Part shown: in pieces, positions 46,793 through 60,309 of the stretch | Layout of the letters: each line of letters begins with the position of its first letter | How positions within the stretch are numbered: the first letter of the stretch is position 1 | Assembly: GCA_035582835.1 (NCBI GenBank) | Contig: JAYKAV010000500.1 | Coordinates: 1,346,928-1,410,927 of the forward strand | Direction: 5' to 3' | DNA length: 64,000 bases | DNA from: Phoebastria nigripes | Lineage: Eukaryota; Chordata; Aves; Procellariiformes; Diomedeidae | The notes under the pieces: model-generated | Seen by the model: the letters and a program-made list of their open reading frames with translations, nothing else | The model's database searches: none | Told to the model about the DNA's origin: nothing | Position numbers and translations under genes: made by a program

Positions 46793-48420
46793 AGAGCGTA
46801 TGTTTGGGGAAAACAGGCAGGAGTCACAGAAGTCCTGCTCCGCTCTCCTCCCAGCCTCCTCTCGGTCTGTGTTCTGTGCTGTTGGACCCAAGCTTTGACC
46901 TTCTCCCACAAACGTCGCTCCACATGAGCGCTGGGAGCCACTGGGAGCAAGGAGGCACAGCTCTGGGAGGTAGTGAATGGCTGGCACAAGGTCAGTGAGG
47001 AGTCTTGGGAACAGATCCAGACCTCCGGGTCATTCCTGTTTCCATGGCTCCCCATCGGTGGCAGGGGTAGCATCAGAATACACGTTATTCACAGAATCAG
47101 AGATACTTTTGTGCTAAGGAGTATCTCAGCATGGGTGTCAGGTAGGGCGGGGTCCTGGAGACCCCAGTGGTGTCCGCGTGTTTGTGAGGTTCATGAAGGG
47201 ACTGTCCACACAGCAGCCACATTGGCTGCGACCGTTGCGTGCTCAGCAAAGAGGTCCTTCTCTCTCTTGCTGTAAANCCAAAGGGACGTATCCTGCAGTT
47301 ACTAGGCAGGTCCCCCCATAGCTGAAGTCAGTCTGAGTTCAGCTGGCACGGAAGGCGCGGGACAGATCCCTCAGCAGCATGTGCAAAGGGTGCTGAGCAC
47401 CTTGGTTGGGCTTTATTTTAGGGATTTTTTTTTTTTAAAAACTACATGTAGTTTGATCTATGAAGTTTAATATAATAGTTGAGACATATTCTAGTGACAA
47501 ATATATAACCATAATTTCTAATAATATTCATGAAATTTTAAGTGGGACAGAATTCCCTGTAATAGATGAGAGCTCTCCTTTTTTCAAGCTGTCTTTACAG
47601 CATTTTGCTCCTTTACTCTCCCAATGTGAGCTGACTGTGATTTTAGGATTATAGTCATAAATAAAAAGGAGAGATTGCAGAACATTTTATGGAATTCTTC
47701 CTTGCCAAAGACATTGATTCCAACCTGATTCAAATACTGGAAATCAAGCAGCAATAAAAAATATTATTACTGTTGTTACTATTAGAAATGTTACGTGATT
47801 CTAAAAGGCAAGATCTTAAAGAATGAAGACCGCAATAGCCACGCAGTATTCCTCATCTCCCTTCAAACTGCAGATACTCCCAAATTCTCCTCCATGTCCT
47901 GTATGAAGAGGCTCAGCCAAGTGCGTTGCAGTTCCTATGCATTGACGTGACCCTTCGTGACGGACCATTTAGTGGAGTGCAGATGTATTTTGCATATTGT
48001 ATCATGTCACTTGCTACTCTTGAGTGTTGTGTTTTTAAAATGCCATGACTGATGTGGTCCAGTTTGTTTCTTGAAAGCCAAGAGTTCTGCTTATGGCGTA
48101 CAGGTGATATATCACTAGCCCTTTTGGAACATTTTCTTTTTCCCTGTGTCCTAACTTTTTTCTGAAAATCAGTGTGACCATCCTAAGACACCTGTTGTAC
48201 AGCCCCTCTCACTGTGCACATGCCAAGAACTTGCTGTTTTCCTTGTGTGACTGGAAGGGACAAGTAGAGATCTAAATTTAACTGAAAATAGTGATTGAAA
48301 TACATATATTGCATTTCTTATACAGAAAGAGGGTTCTTGACCCCATAGTTATTTAAGCTGTTCTATTTCTTTTCATCATCTCTGGACAATTTCACTGTGA
48401 AAAAGAATAGGCAGGAAGAT
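46793..48420. other. Gene-free stretch, nothing assigned
   Basis: GC-rich at the left, AT-rich from 47.4 kb. N at 47277. The part at 47450-47800 is complex and AT-rich. Nothing is assigned. Confidence 0.45.
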
Positions 48421-48424
48421 TGTT

Positions 48425-48487
48425 TAAAGAGAAAAGGTAAGAAGGAGGAAAGAAGGGAAAGGATGGAGGGTTGGAGCCAGGAGAGAG
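48425..48487. repeat. Purine-rich (GA) tract
   Basis: About 60 bases that are almost all A and G on the plus strand, with GAAGGAGGAAAGAAGGGAAA at about 48441-48460. Such tracts may form triplex DNA. Confidence 0.75.
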
Positions 48488-49746
48488 TACAGGTTAGGTA
48501 GGCATGGGTAGTGATTAATAAAGATGTAGACTTTTTCTCAGGCACTGATGCAGCAGCTTGCTGGAAGGCTGGAGCAGGACTCCTGATGGGGCTGCAGTCC
48601 TGGGGAGGAGGATCAGTTTTGTTGCACTAGAAAGCTTACGGTGGGTCGCTGCTGTTCTGTTACTAGTCTCCCTGCCTAGCACAATGTTTAAAGTCTCAAA
48701 TCCTTCAGCTTTCTGGGCTGAAAATAGTCTGTACGCCATTTCAGGCAACACAGTACAATGTACCATGAAACTGCTTAATGCTGTAGAAAATTGCTAATGC
48801 AACAAAACAGAGCCCCTTGAAAAATCAGCTAACACTTCATTATGCCTTCCTGGGTCCCTTTTGACCCTGTTCACAAGAGCATCGCTTCCCACAGAACAGT
48901 TGCAGCTCGGAGGCGCTGCTTGTACGTCTGCCGTGGCTGCCTCCCCGGACCCTCCCTGGTATTGTGTGCTTTTGCAGCAGGAAGGAATGCTAAAAAGCTT
49001 CTCTTACAGTCACTCAACAAAATGCTGCATCGGGTGTCGCAGCTCTCCAGCAAAGCTCAGTCTAGTGTCCTGGTCAGGGGGAACCCAGAGGAAAAAGACT
49101 GAGGGATCTTCAATGTACCTTTTGTTCCCCTTGCCCATTCTTCTGCAGGGGCTGCTGCTACCGAAGGAGGAATGCCTGGGGGTTGAGAGAGGGTCATCAA
49201 CAGATGCCGGCATCAGCATGTTCTCTGTGCAGGCGTTATTTGGCCGTTTAGTCAGTGCTAAGGGAGTCACCTGAGCTATAGCAGAAAGAGAAGAATCTGT
49301 AGCTGAAGCAGTAATACACTTCATCTTACGGTAGATGTAGTTTTATGTTGGGTTGGCAAAAACACTGTCCTTTGGATTGGGCNCTAGTATCACACTAGCT
49401 GGGAGCCAGGCTCCCAGTCATTAGGCGGTGAAGTACGTTATGTAGCAAAAGGAAAGCCAGTTTCTATCAATCCTCCTATTATTTGTATTATGGCAGTTTC
49501 TGAGGGCCCTGTCTAAATCATGGTTACGTGCTGTCCTGATGATAAAAGTTTAGGCATGGACACTTAAACACCTGATGGCTCTGAGTCTCTCTACTTTTAG
49601 TAAAATACAGACAAAAAAACCATATATAAGGTCTCCCTGATTTAGCAATGTTAAGGAATATGATAGTATGCACATCACGTAGCTCATCAGGCCATAAAAA
49701 TTAGGTTAACAAAGATTACTGAGTAAAGGAACTATATATGTAAATG
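48488..49746. other. Gene-free stretch, nothing assigned
   Basis: Mixed composition. A 137-codon plus-strand frame at 48861-49274 overlaps frames on the other strand and has no recognisable domain. N at 49383. Confidence 0.45.
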
Positions 49747-49763
49747 AAAAAAAAAAAAAAAAA
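49747..49763. repeat. Poly(A) run
   Basis: Seventeen A. No adjacent retroposon body is recognised. Confidence 0.85.
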
Positions 49764-51280
49764 GCACAGTCAGTATGTGCATAAATATGTTCCAGGCAAA
49801 AATATAGGGACTTCTGTAGGAAAGACAATTACAGAATTTCATACTTTTTGGGAGAATAAAAGTTCATTGAGACATGTCAGCCTTTCTCAGGGTGACAGGA
49901 AAGTTAGAGCAGCAGAAACAACTGCTATGGTGATTCCATGTATATTTTTATCTGTCTGATAAACTACCTAAGCAGGAATACCTGCGTGATCATGGATAAC
50001 CTAGAGAAATAGAGATGAGGGAGAGGAGATAAGATGTATGGCTGCAGTTCCTGTTGCTGCTTTAGCTACAGAAGGACCATAAAGATACTCAAGTTTGAAA
50101 GGAGCATAAAAATACTCAAACCCAGTGTGACATTACATGCATTTCTAGAGAAGTGTGAAGGGGCTCCACATCATTGAAAGTCAGGCAACATAAAAGGTGC
50201 TTGGGCCTTTCTGAAAGGAGGGGAGAGCCTGTGGTTGTGTTGATAGACTTAAGCCCCTTCCAGCCTCTCTGCAGCTGGGTAAATCTCCCTAGGATTGGGC
50301 TGGCTAACAGAAATATTGGCATTCCTCAGTGCTGGGTGAGTGAGTACAACTGATTCATTTCTTTGCTCTGCAGAGTAATTCTAAGCAGCTTCTTTTTAAC
50401 TGAAAGGATCAAAGTCCCCAAATGAGAATGTGGTGAACTTGATACTTCTCCACAAGCCCAATAGGCATGGACAATATACATTCTGTAACCGAAACCTTTT
50501 GGGGTTTGTGTAATACAATACCCTTTCTGTAACCCCCACCCTTTTCTCCATCCTCGTGACCCTGCTGCAGCTAAGGGACCGGACAGTAGAAAAACATGTC
50601 AAGCATGAAAAGCAGCAACTTGAGGGCAAACATGACCCCTCCACTGCTAGTTACTGAACTTCTGAAAGTACGTCAAGCAAGCAGAATCAGCTAAAAAGGG
50701 AGGCCAGGGACACCTCATGTTGTGCGAGATGGGAGGTTAGGTCTTTGCTCTTTAGAACTAAAGTGTTTTGTTTTAATCATGGGGAGAGCTGCTGGCTTGG
50801 CACTGTGTGAAATAGATTTAGAAATCCTGAGGAAGGAGGAATTTCTCAAAACAGTAAGGAAAACAAAAGTCAGCAACAGGGAAGAATTGGCCAGCATTTT
50901 TACAACAGGAAATGTGGAGGATACTGAAAAGAGAAAATTAATGACACTGGGAGTATGATCCTGTGAGCTGTTATTGTTGACACCTCATCATTTCCAGACT
51001 AAAATGCCAGCTAAGGCCATGTTTCACTTGACACTAACTTAGGTCATCTTTGCCTTGCCCAGAGAAAAAGAAACATCAAGCAAGAGATCGAAACCCTATA
51101 ATAAAAATGGAGCACATCACGAGGAACTCCTTTGCGTTTGGAATCGGATCAGCAGCCACAACATGGCTGCTGCAAAAACTCTTTGCGTTGATTGCACCAA
51201 ATGTTTTGCTGCATTTTATTTTCTGAGGCAGAATAAATGTTCCATTTTGAGCAGTGGAAAATGCTAGCTATACCTATTTT
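49764..51280. other. Gene-free stretch, nothing assigned
   Basis: AT-rich. A lysine- and glutamate-rich frame at 50722-50958 (plus, 78 codons) matches no known family and has no splice support. Confidence 0.45.
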
Positions 51281-51289
51281 AAACACAAG

Positions 51290-51475
51290 TGTAATGTTTT
51301 ATAGCCCATAGAGGGATAATTACAAAGTACAAAATCACAGATTTTATAGCAGATTTTCCCAGGAGTGCAGTTAGGAAAACAGTATGTGTCATGTAGCCAA
51401 TTTAGATAATGATTCTGATAAAGATAAACGGAATTGTTTATAATAAGTAATTGGGTCTACAAAGGCCCAAATGAC
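51290..51475. promoter_or_regulatory. Candidate conserved element with forkhead-type sites
   Basis: Complex AT-rich sequence. GATAAACG (51423-51430) and ATTGTTTATAAT (51433-51444) are two forkhead-like cores in opposite orientation, next to AGTAATTGGG (51446-51455). GATAATGATT/TGATAAAGAT (51403-51425) adds GATA-like words. The function is inferred from texture. Confidence 0.35.
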
Positions 51476-54055
51476 ACAGACGAGTACACAAGCTTAGAGG
51501 CACAGGAGCTGCAGCCCTGGATCATGTGCATTAGCTCCTGCTTCCCAACTGCGATGCCTCTGCCCAGATTGTGTTTGGCTTGGATCTGATGCTGGGGCTG
51601 ATCTTTGTAATGCAGCTAACTTTCTCAGGAATAGTAAAGATTAAAAACAGTTCAAAAGTTTTCTGTTGCTGAGATTCCAAGGTGGTGGCTCTTGCGAGGG
51701 TCTGTGCTGGGAGGAACCGTGCTTAGGGAAGGCGAAGCAGCCAATTCCTGTTCGGCAGTTGAACTGGGAGAGACACCCAAAAGCCTGAAAATGGGAAAGA
51801 AAAGCCCCAGCTTCCTTGCTCCTAAGGAAGTCCTAGGGCTCGTTCAGAGCTGAACCATGAAGAATACTGGCCTGGTAAATATACAGTGGCACTTTACCAC
51901 AGGCAGGAGATTACTTGTTGAGTAGATTATCTCTCTTGAGATAAGACAAAATCCTTCAGACTCGAGTGGAGTATCTTGCCTAGCCTATTAGTAGATGACA
52001 AGATGCAGTTTGGGCCCAGTAAGCCTCTATCAATCACAAGATGAAGTAAAGCCCTAATTATCATTTAATTGCTGCCTTCAGCTTGAGCTGCCCTTCTTCA
52101 CAGCTTTCTGCATCCATTTGAGATTAGGTTGCACTAAAATGAGAACTGTAAAGGGCCTGGCAAAGGTGTGAAATTCCCTGGGTAACTGAATTAATGGCAG
52201 TGTGTTCCTGCTGCTGGGGGGTTTCTGTTCTCTATGAAGACAGGATGAGTGAGGGCAAAGGGACATAATGGGGAATTGGCAGCGATAGCTCTCAGCCATT
52301 TGCTCACAAAAAGTGACATAGAACATGCTGGTTTGGCCAAACTCAAGGGGAACAAAGGAAATACCACTGACAAACATTTGATTTTATGCTAATTTTGTGG
52401 AATTATGTTGTGAACTATTTTGTTGAATAAGTAGTGATATGTCCACATAGGCCTGTGCAGTTGAGTACTAGCTACAGGATATGAGCATTGGTAGCTGTAG
52501 TTTTTCTTTTCTACGTTATTCTTCTAGGGCATTTTGCAATTGATTGACATACAGGTTTGGACTATTGGGGATTTGGTTTGGTTTAGTTTTTAAGTAAGGC
52601 TTGTGTTGATCTGTTTTCATATGCTCTGCATGGCAGGTGTGTTTTCTAAGTAAATTGCAGAAGCAGAACAGTGTTTCTCATGATGAAACTCTAACAGCAG
52701 CCCTGACACTGACATTCATCATTAAGACACTTGTCTACACTATGTAACTTTGCAACATCAAATCCAGTTTCAAAGATAATTACAGGCCATTAGTGCCTGA
52801 CACATGGAGTTTAATAACAGAGTAAATATTGTGGTGATCTTTGGAAATGCATAAATAAATAGATAAATACACAAAATAGAGTTGTCTGGCTTTAAAAATG
52901 AGCTCTTAAAACTGGTATTGCCTGAGAAACAGGCGTAGTTGGAACTGGTCACTTAACCTCTTTAGATGAAAGACATAGTTCTATGAATCCATCATTCCGC
53001 TAGTCTGCCTGGCAAGCAAATGCTACTCTTCCTAAACAGGTATTGCACAGTGCATGTTTGCAGTGCCTTGTAACAAGGTGAGCTGTGCAAACTCAATACC
53101 TGGGAGCACAGGGCCAGCCCTTCCGTGGTGGTTGGGTTCCAGGAGTTAAACATTGGGAATAAATACTCATAAACATTATGAGTATTTCCAGAAAATAAGC
53201 ATTAATAGCTTGACAGATTTTTAAAGCATACCTCTTTTCATTTAAAATAAAAAACCTGAGCATTCCCAACAATGTAGTTGGAATTCCTTTGTCCTGACGC
53301 TTCTTCATTTTAATTCCTTTAAAACCCTTCACAGTGACAGTGCTCAATGCCTTTTACACACATTCATTTATCCATTTAACCAAGGAGTTCGGAGTCCTCC
53401 TTGTCCCTGCCTAAAGACTCCACTACTCTTACCCACACGGTTTACAAGCCTACCCTTGGCGATCACAAAACAGTGGTAGGTAGAGCAGATTTTTCACTTT
53501 AAGTGGATGTGCTCAGAGATGAGCACGTTTCTTTGAGGCAGCAGTATCTGGACTGAAGGCCAGGAGTGTTGCTGGTTGGGCGGTCCAGGGAAGTGCCGTG
53601 CCTTTGCTGACACCAAAGCAGCCCCGTAGGCTGTGGACAGCCCATGGTGGGGCAGCGAGTCAGGAAACAGCGGTGCATCCCCTGAGATTATCCTTCGCTT
53701 ACACACTCGCTTCAGCAGATCAAATACTTCTCTTAGAACTGTCTTCAGGCCACAAAATCTAAGGATTAGGAGACTTTTGTCGGGTAGATGAGTGTGCACA
53801 TCACAGCCTGTGCAGGACACCTCTGGGCACTGGGGTAGCCAGCTGCTTAGAGCACATGGAGATGAAATCTGCCTACCTGCAGAAGCTTTGCAACTAAAAC
53901 TGCTGTTCTTGCACAGGACCATTAAGTACGGTTTAACACATTAAGACAGGATAAGGAAGTAGACTTGCCTAGAAAGAAATTTTTCTTTAGAAACAAAATA
54001 AACTTGGTGTTAGAAACAGAGCTGAAAGGATGTCTGAATCCTCTTTTTTTTGGGA
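51476..54055. other. Gene-free stretch, nothing assigned
   Basis: Mixed composition. A 142-codon minus-strand frame at 53494-53922 has no recognisable domain. No repeat family is seen. Confidence 0.45.
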
Positions 54056-54059
54056 ATAT

Positions 54060-54480
54060 TCATTTTATCTAGCCATTGTCAAAGTAACTGTAAAAGGCAA
54101 AGGATGGAACTGAAGCGATCATTATCTGCCAGAGACTTCACTACAGCTTTTTTTTTCTTTTCAAAATGTCCAGTTTAACCTAACAGAGCTTGTTATGGCT
54201 ATCTTGCTGTATTTCTCAGATGCATGAGAAAGTTTCCATGCTGAGACTTTGTATAGACGGATTTAAGCCAATAATAGTTTTTGCAGCCCAGTTATAAATC
54301 GTATAAAATTAAAGTTCATAACAGGAGAGCTGCTGTTGCCTTATCCGAAACACTGCAATGGTCTGTTAAGCCGTTCCTTTAGTTAAGGAATTACAGTAAA
54401 CAACACCTTAGCTGCTACTGCTGTACAATATGTGCTTATAAATTATAACAATGTTCCTTCATCACATTTTCTACTGTAGG
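54060..54480. promoter_or_regulatory. Candidate conserved non-coding element
   Basis: Complex AT-rich block with few simple repeats apart from T8 near 54150. CAGTTATAAATCGTATAAAA at about 54290-54309 and TAAATTATAACAATG at 54439-54453 offer HOX13/CDX-like and SOX-like cores. Enhancer texture only. Confidence 0.3.
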
Positions 54481-57215
54481 ATCTAAAGTGCTTGACAGCA
54501 GGATCAGGAAGAGTGTAAGAGCAGGGCAGGCATGTAATGAAGTGAGTACGACATGGAATAATGTCTCCCTTTCAGTAAATATGTGGCCCAGGGACCTCCT
54601 GATCCAGGTGTCTTACCAATATATTTTAAAATTCTCTCTCTCCTCTCTTTTTACACTTGGCAAATCCAAGCAAAGTACCAAGAGTTTTCAGGGTGCTCCA
54701 ATATAAAAAAAAAATGTACTGTTCCTATTCCTTTCAGTAGCATACTAATCAAGAGGTAGCATCATCTTAGCAATGTTAAGCATAAGCAGGACACTGGATG
54801 GCTCCAGTTTATTCAGTCCAGCACTCCCTCTGCAGTCATTAGGGTTTTTCAGTGTCTCGTTGCATTGAGTTTGACTTGCACGAAGCTGGTTTGTGGCTTG
54901 ACGGAACATCCTTGGAAAGGGCAGTGATCTGAATGCTGTGTGCTGAGCACTGAAGAGACCCCCAAATTATGATCAAAGCAAGAAATAAGAGTTATGTAGT
55001 GACTCTGGCAGGTAAAAATACCAGAAGACTGATGATTATTTCACTTTTAATAGATCACATAAAATTCTGCTTGCTCCTGGGAAAGCAAAGATTTGTCAGC
55101 AGTTTTCAGACTGGTGCAGCAGTCTGCACGGGTCATGCAGGGAGCTTGTGTCCTCTGAGCTTCTACGTGCCCACAGTGTCACCACACAAAAGCAGGAATT
55201 TAGATCGCCCCAGTATGCTTTAAGGCCTCCAAGTACATCTCTGTTTTGCTGCAGAAAAGTTTTGCTGTAATGAATCAGAAGTATATTGCCTCAGCTTTCT
55301 AGTCTCGCATCCTCTGATCCCTGCAAGCTTTGAAAGCTGACAGCTTATTACCCCAAAGCATTCACTGCAGGCACAGCACAACCCCTGTCGTGTCTTTGAG
55401 CTGCAGTTTGTGTTTAGCCCTTTTATCTCTCTCACCTTGCCTCAGACTTGGGGAAGCGTGGCTGTTGCACTCAAAATCCTTCTCTGGGGAATCATTTTGT
55501 CCACACAGCAAAAGGCCCTTGGAGAAGCGAGACAGCCTTGACAGAGCGAAGTCAAGCGTTCTCTGGGATGCATAGCAGAAGCTGTGAATCCGCGTGAAAC
55601 ACCCAAAGCTGCCCATATGTACACAGCTCCTCCTGCTCCCTGCCCTGCAGGAGGAGCTGCTACAGGCATGCCCTCCGAGCAGGGCGAAGGATCGACCAGC
55701 CTGAATGCCGGTGCAGCAGATGGGGTGGGCTGCGGCACGGCTGGCTTGGTTCACATGGACGCACCTTCCCTCCAGAACAGGCAACTTGCATGGCCTGTGG
55801 ACGCTGGTACACCAGCTCGCTTTAAAGCATCAGGCTCGGCTGAACACTCGGTGGAGTCTTCCTGATGCCATTTTACTTTCTGGAAATTACTTTCCACCCT
55901 GGCTCCCTTGGCTTTCCCCCTTGCAGACTTCATTGCCAAACGTGCCATCGCCTGTGTGCCTGGAGGGCTGCAAGGGGCAGAATTCTTGTTTGCAGGGGTT
56001 GGTGCTCTGTAATTACGTTCAGCTAGAGCTTTCTGTGGATAGGGATAGATCCACAAATTATAAATAAGGGGTTAGGATTTTGTCCTTTTTAGACTAAGCT
56101 ATTTTGCTAGACTTAGGAGATGTATAAGTTTTAGGTAGACAGACTGGATCAATATTTTAGGAATATTTAGGAAAATCTTAGGTCTGTTTAGGACTTCAGT
56201 TAAAAAAGGGATTTATTCTACCTTTAGCTGCAGCATCTCCAGAACTTGTATAATGTATTGTCTTTTTTGATGAACATAAACCATGTGGCATAGGTCCTCA
56301 TTATTAATTGAGAAGATATTTGTCTTTTAAATGCCCATTTTATTTTAATAACCAATGCTCCTTAAAAGATCTTAATGTAGATTTTAAAAATAATCACAAA
56401 GGGAAAGTAAGAGAGAAGTTGTGGAAGAAGGTCATTCTACATGCTGGTACACTGGCGTTTCAGGGCCCAATATAGTGGTCGTCAAACCTCCTGCAGTCTA
56501 ATCACTGGGAGATCCAGGCTGTGCAGATTACAGGGAGGTGATTAACTGTAGCACAGGTATTAACATTGCAAAGATACATTTGAATTCTTTTAGGTGTAAA
56601 ACAATGGGTTTGCGTCTAGTGCGAAAGCCAAAGAATAACAAACATGACTAGCTAATTGACTGACTTTTGGGGTAGATTTTGTACTCATATATTCACTTTA
56701 CTTTGCTGGCTCTGGTGGGGAAAATTGCACTTACAAGAGCAAGATGTGATTAGAAATGTAGCTTTGTTTGTTTTGCAGCTACTATGATGTAAAATGGAAG
56801 AACGTTTTTTATCTATCTATCCATCCATCCTTTGTGTTATTTTTTCCACTTCAGCTCCTTGAATTTTTTTTAATAATTGTTTATTTCTCAAGAATTCTGA
56901 TGGAAATTTTTCTTAACTCACAGAATTTTTTCATTTCATCAAAAGTAATTTCTTTCACTCGGAGCCTGATTTGCTTACAACAACAACAATAATTTCTCAT
57001 ACTTTTCCTAAATAATAAAATAAATAGACCATAATGGTGAATAAGGAGTTTACATTCCCGATGGAAAGAATACATCTGTGGAGATGAGTTTCATTAAACT
57101 GTTAACTGAAACAGTGACTTTTAAAATTGATTCCATCTTTAGCCAGTGTAGTCAGTGCTCTCCTGAAGACTGTATTTATGAAGCATTCTTTATTTAAGAT
57201 AAGCAAAAAACATAA
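54481..57215. other. Gene-free stretch, nothing assigned
   Basis: Mixed, with a GC-richer patch at about 55580-55830. A short TATC/CATC run lies at 56810-56830. Open frames near 55362-55865 lie on both strands and encode nothing recognisable. Confidence 0.45.
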
Positions 57216-57219
57216 AAGG

Positions 57220-57545
57220 AGGCCTCCTCACCTTCTTTTGCTATCTCTGGGTCAACATCTCAACCTCTTGATTAGATTTGGAACCTACTAATTAGATATA
57301 ATTCATTACCTGCAAAAATGAGATCAGAAATCAAGAGCTGCTTTTCAGAATAAGGCGATCTTTCCCCTCATCCATCATGGCTGTAAGTAACCAATTTAAA
57401 GTCAGACAAATGCATAACCAGCATTATTACCTTGTCATAACTAGTTAGGGAGAAAGACCTGGAATAAGCTGGCATTATAAATGGTTTTTATCACATTATT
57501 TTGCAGTTATTTGTCAGCCACTTTGCTTAAGATAAATGTAGAACA
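57220..57545. promoter_or_regulatory. Candidate conserved non-coding element
   Basis: Complex block with several homeodomain-type words: CTTGATTAGATT (57267-57278), CTACTAATTAGATATAATTC (57285-57304) and ACAAATGCATAACCAGC (57406-57422). There are almost no simple repeats. The density of TAAT cores in varied context is what conserved enhancers look like. Unproven without alignment. Confidence 0.4.
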
Positions 57546-58835
57546 ATAATCAGATTCTAAAACTGAACTGTGGACAAGATTTTGTTAATTGCAAAACCAC
57601 TTCTGCAGACAGAACTCTCTGTAGTGGGGCACAGTTTATAAATTTCCTTATGGAGAAATTGTACTGAGCCTATCTCCACGTTTGGACTTGAAGGTCTGAT
57701 AGGCCAAAAAATAGGAAAGGGAGTCCCCTCCTTCCAAAACACTGTGAAGTCTCACAGCAGTCAGTGGCACTGCTNGTGTCCCAGTAGGACCGCTGAGCCA
57801 AGTGACCAGGGAGGAGTTCTTCAACTCTTGGTTGTTCTTAAAGTGTACTGATCTTAATGCAATATACTCCCTAATTCATGGAAAGGAGTCTTGCAACAAG
57901 ATGGAAGAGATGCTCCTGCTGTGNGAGGCTTCTCAGAAGTGCAAACAGGTTCCTAAGGTTGGATTTTTGGTAATCACAAATGTCGGTGCTGTACTTTCTC
58001 TGATAGAAAGAAGCACATGATTTAAATCCTAAGTGCAGCGAGATTTTGTTGTGACAACAGCTTCAGAGAGTGACCAGTGTCCGCAGCTCTCACCGCAGTA
58101 CGTTTCTGCAGGACCACGTTCCCATCCTCCCTGGAGTGGAGGTGGTGGAGGGTGTGAGCCCATGGAGCACACCGGGAGCTGCAATGCCACCCTCTCCTGA
58201 GTAGCTGTGATTTTACCTATGACTTCAGTAAACCAGGATTCAAATCCGTGTTTCAAAGCGGCTGACTGAAGGGAATATGAGGGCGAGGTTCTAGCAATAT
58301 AAATCCCAAACAACTCTCTCAGCTCTACTTACATTTGGACAAGGAGTGACTTCAAATTTTAAATCCTGCTATGGAGAACAGAATCAGGCCATGAACTATG
58401 GAAATGTTTTAATGACCATTGGAAACCACTCTTAAAATTTGGAGACTTCAAATGTGGAGGAAGGTTTCTTCAAGCTTGCCAAGTGGAGCCAGAACACCCA
58501 AAGCGATGGGCTGTCTTTCCATGGGGTGAGACAGAGAGCTCGGGAGTGGGGAGTTGCATTAAGGACTAGTGTTCCCCCTTGTTAGGGGGAAAAAAGTCTT
58601 CACACATCTTTTCTTCTGATAATAAAAATATTCTGTTTTGTATTCAATTGAAGTGTAAAAATGTACAGTTTTTAAAAGCAACAGAATTACCACAGTGTGG
58701 TTGTGGTGAAGGAGAACACCTATTCTGCTGTCTAAGGATGCAGTTACTCAACTGTGGTGCAGTACTAAAATGCACACAGAAGTCACAAAGTCGGCAGATC
58801 TGATTAACTGTGAATCCAGGTTTTTATTACACTCC
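57546..58835. other. Gene-free stretch, nothing assigned
   Basis: Mixed composition, N at 57775 and 57924. A short frame at 57802-58020 matches nothing known to me. Confidence 0.45.
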
Positions 58836-58855
58836 TTTCCCCCCCACCCCCCCAG
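58836..58855. repeat. C-rich run
   Basis: Two C-runs separated by A, low complexity. Confidence 0.7.
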
Positions 58856-59232
58856 GTAGGTAAGGACAATAGCTTAATTTTGATCTCAGCTGCAGCTCAA
58901 GTAAGATTTCAGCAGAAGATATTTACTAAATTATTTATCTTATACTGCGCTTTCACTGAAAAACAATTACATGTTTTATGTACCATTAGCAGAGTGCCAT
59001 GTAGGTGCATCTCACTACAGAAAAAAAATACTTAAGGAATATTTACTGTCTGGGTTTTCTTTTGGTTTTCATGAAGCCATGTCTAATTGAAAGTGTTAAT
59101 ATAATTGCAACTTAAAGGAAAATGTAGCAGGGATAGGGACACTTGCAAATGACAAGCCTTTAGAACTGGAATTATTCTTCCATCATCTCAAAGCTTAAGC
59201 CGTCACTAAGCAAGGTAGAGAGGGTTTATTTT

Positions 59233-59234
<2 letters not shown>
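58856..59234. other. Gene-free stretch
   Basis: AT-rich and fairly complex at 58920-59010. It may hold a conserved element, but nothing specific is assigned. Confidence 0.45.

Positions 59235-59266
<32 letters not shown>
59235..59266. repeat. Poly(T) tract
   Basis: Thirty-two T in a row. No neighbouring retroposon is recognised. Confidence 0.9.
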
Positions 59267-59271
<5 letters not shown>

Positions 59272-59820
59272 CAATGACAATTTCGTGCCTTCTGTCAGCC
59301 CGTGAGTATCAGCACAGTAGTTATGTTGACTGAATCTGCTATAGAGGTGACTGTCAACGTCCAGACTTCCATCCTGCTGCAGCCTTTAGGAACACAACAA
59401 AAGCAGCGGCGATTCTAATCAGATCCTGCTCTGTGCAGCGTTGTGTTTGTGCTTCTGCCTGTAGTGCTGCTCAGCATATGCTTGTGTTTCCAAATAAATA
59501 CATTCTGAAAGGCAAAGAAATAGTTCCACCTGATTTTTGCATTCCAGGTTCACTTTAAAGGGCTGATCAAATGGCAGGCTTTAGACAAGTTTTCCTTTTT
59601 TTTCTGGTTAATGCAGTTTAGGTGGCTGTAGCATGAAAAGACTTGACAAACTGTTAGCATTAATGTACTGAGCATAATGAACACCAACCATACAGCACAT
59701 GGTGCTTGTCTGCTTATTGGTGAATTTAACTCACTTTAATTGCAGTGTTACTTACATGATGGAGATGTAGCCCTCAGAGGGATCATTTGAGGGACGGATA
59801 ATGTATTTGTGTAAAATATT
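59267..59820. other. Gene-free stretch
   Basis: Unassigned AT-rich sequence. Confidence 0.5.
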
Positions 59821-59845
59821 AAAAAAAACAAAACAAAACAAACAA
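59821..59845. repeat. (CAAAA)n microsatellite
   Basis: A8 followed by repeated CAAAA units. Confidence 0.85.
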
Positions 59846-60305
59846 CTAGCAGATAGTACTACTAGCTGTAGTAAATTATAGTTTAATAATTATTATCTAG
59901 ATAGTACTTGGCTTAAGGTTAAAAAAGAGGCACTTCTGGAAAATAGGATAAAAGCTTGCCTGGAGCACAGCCATCGGGACTGGCTTTTGCAAGCTATACT
60001 GGTGGCGAGACATTCACTAGAGCACCTGGGAATAAATTGAGTCTGCTGGGAGGAGAAAGTATCTACCCTCAGGGCACGTCAATGGAAATAGAAGGTGACA
60101 ATGAGCCCAAGGCCTGCTTGGCCATATCACATGGGTCTCCTGATTCTATTGAAGGTATTGCACAGCAACCTGCCCTCTGAGCAAATCTGACACCTGGGAG
60201 GTTTTCTGTGCAAGTGGGAGGTGTAGGACCTTTACCCTCTAGCAGAGAGCTGGTGCCGTAGGCGGTGGGACGCTGGTGGTGTTAGAACCTCCTTATGTCT
60301 GTCAT
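59846..60305. other. Gene-free stretch
   Basis: Contains a 74-codon plus frame at 59956-60180 without recognisable product. Otherwise unassigned. Confidence 0.45.
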
Positions 60306-60309
60306 TTGT

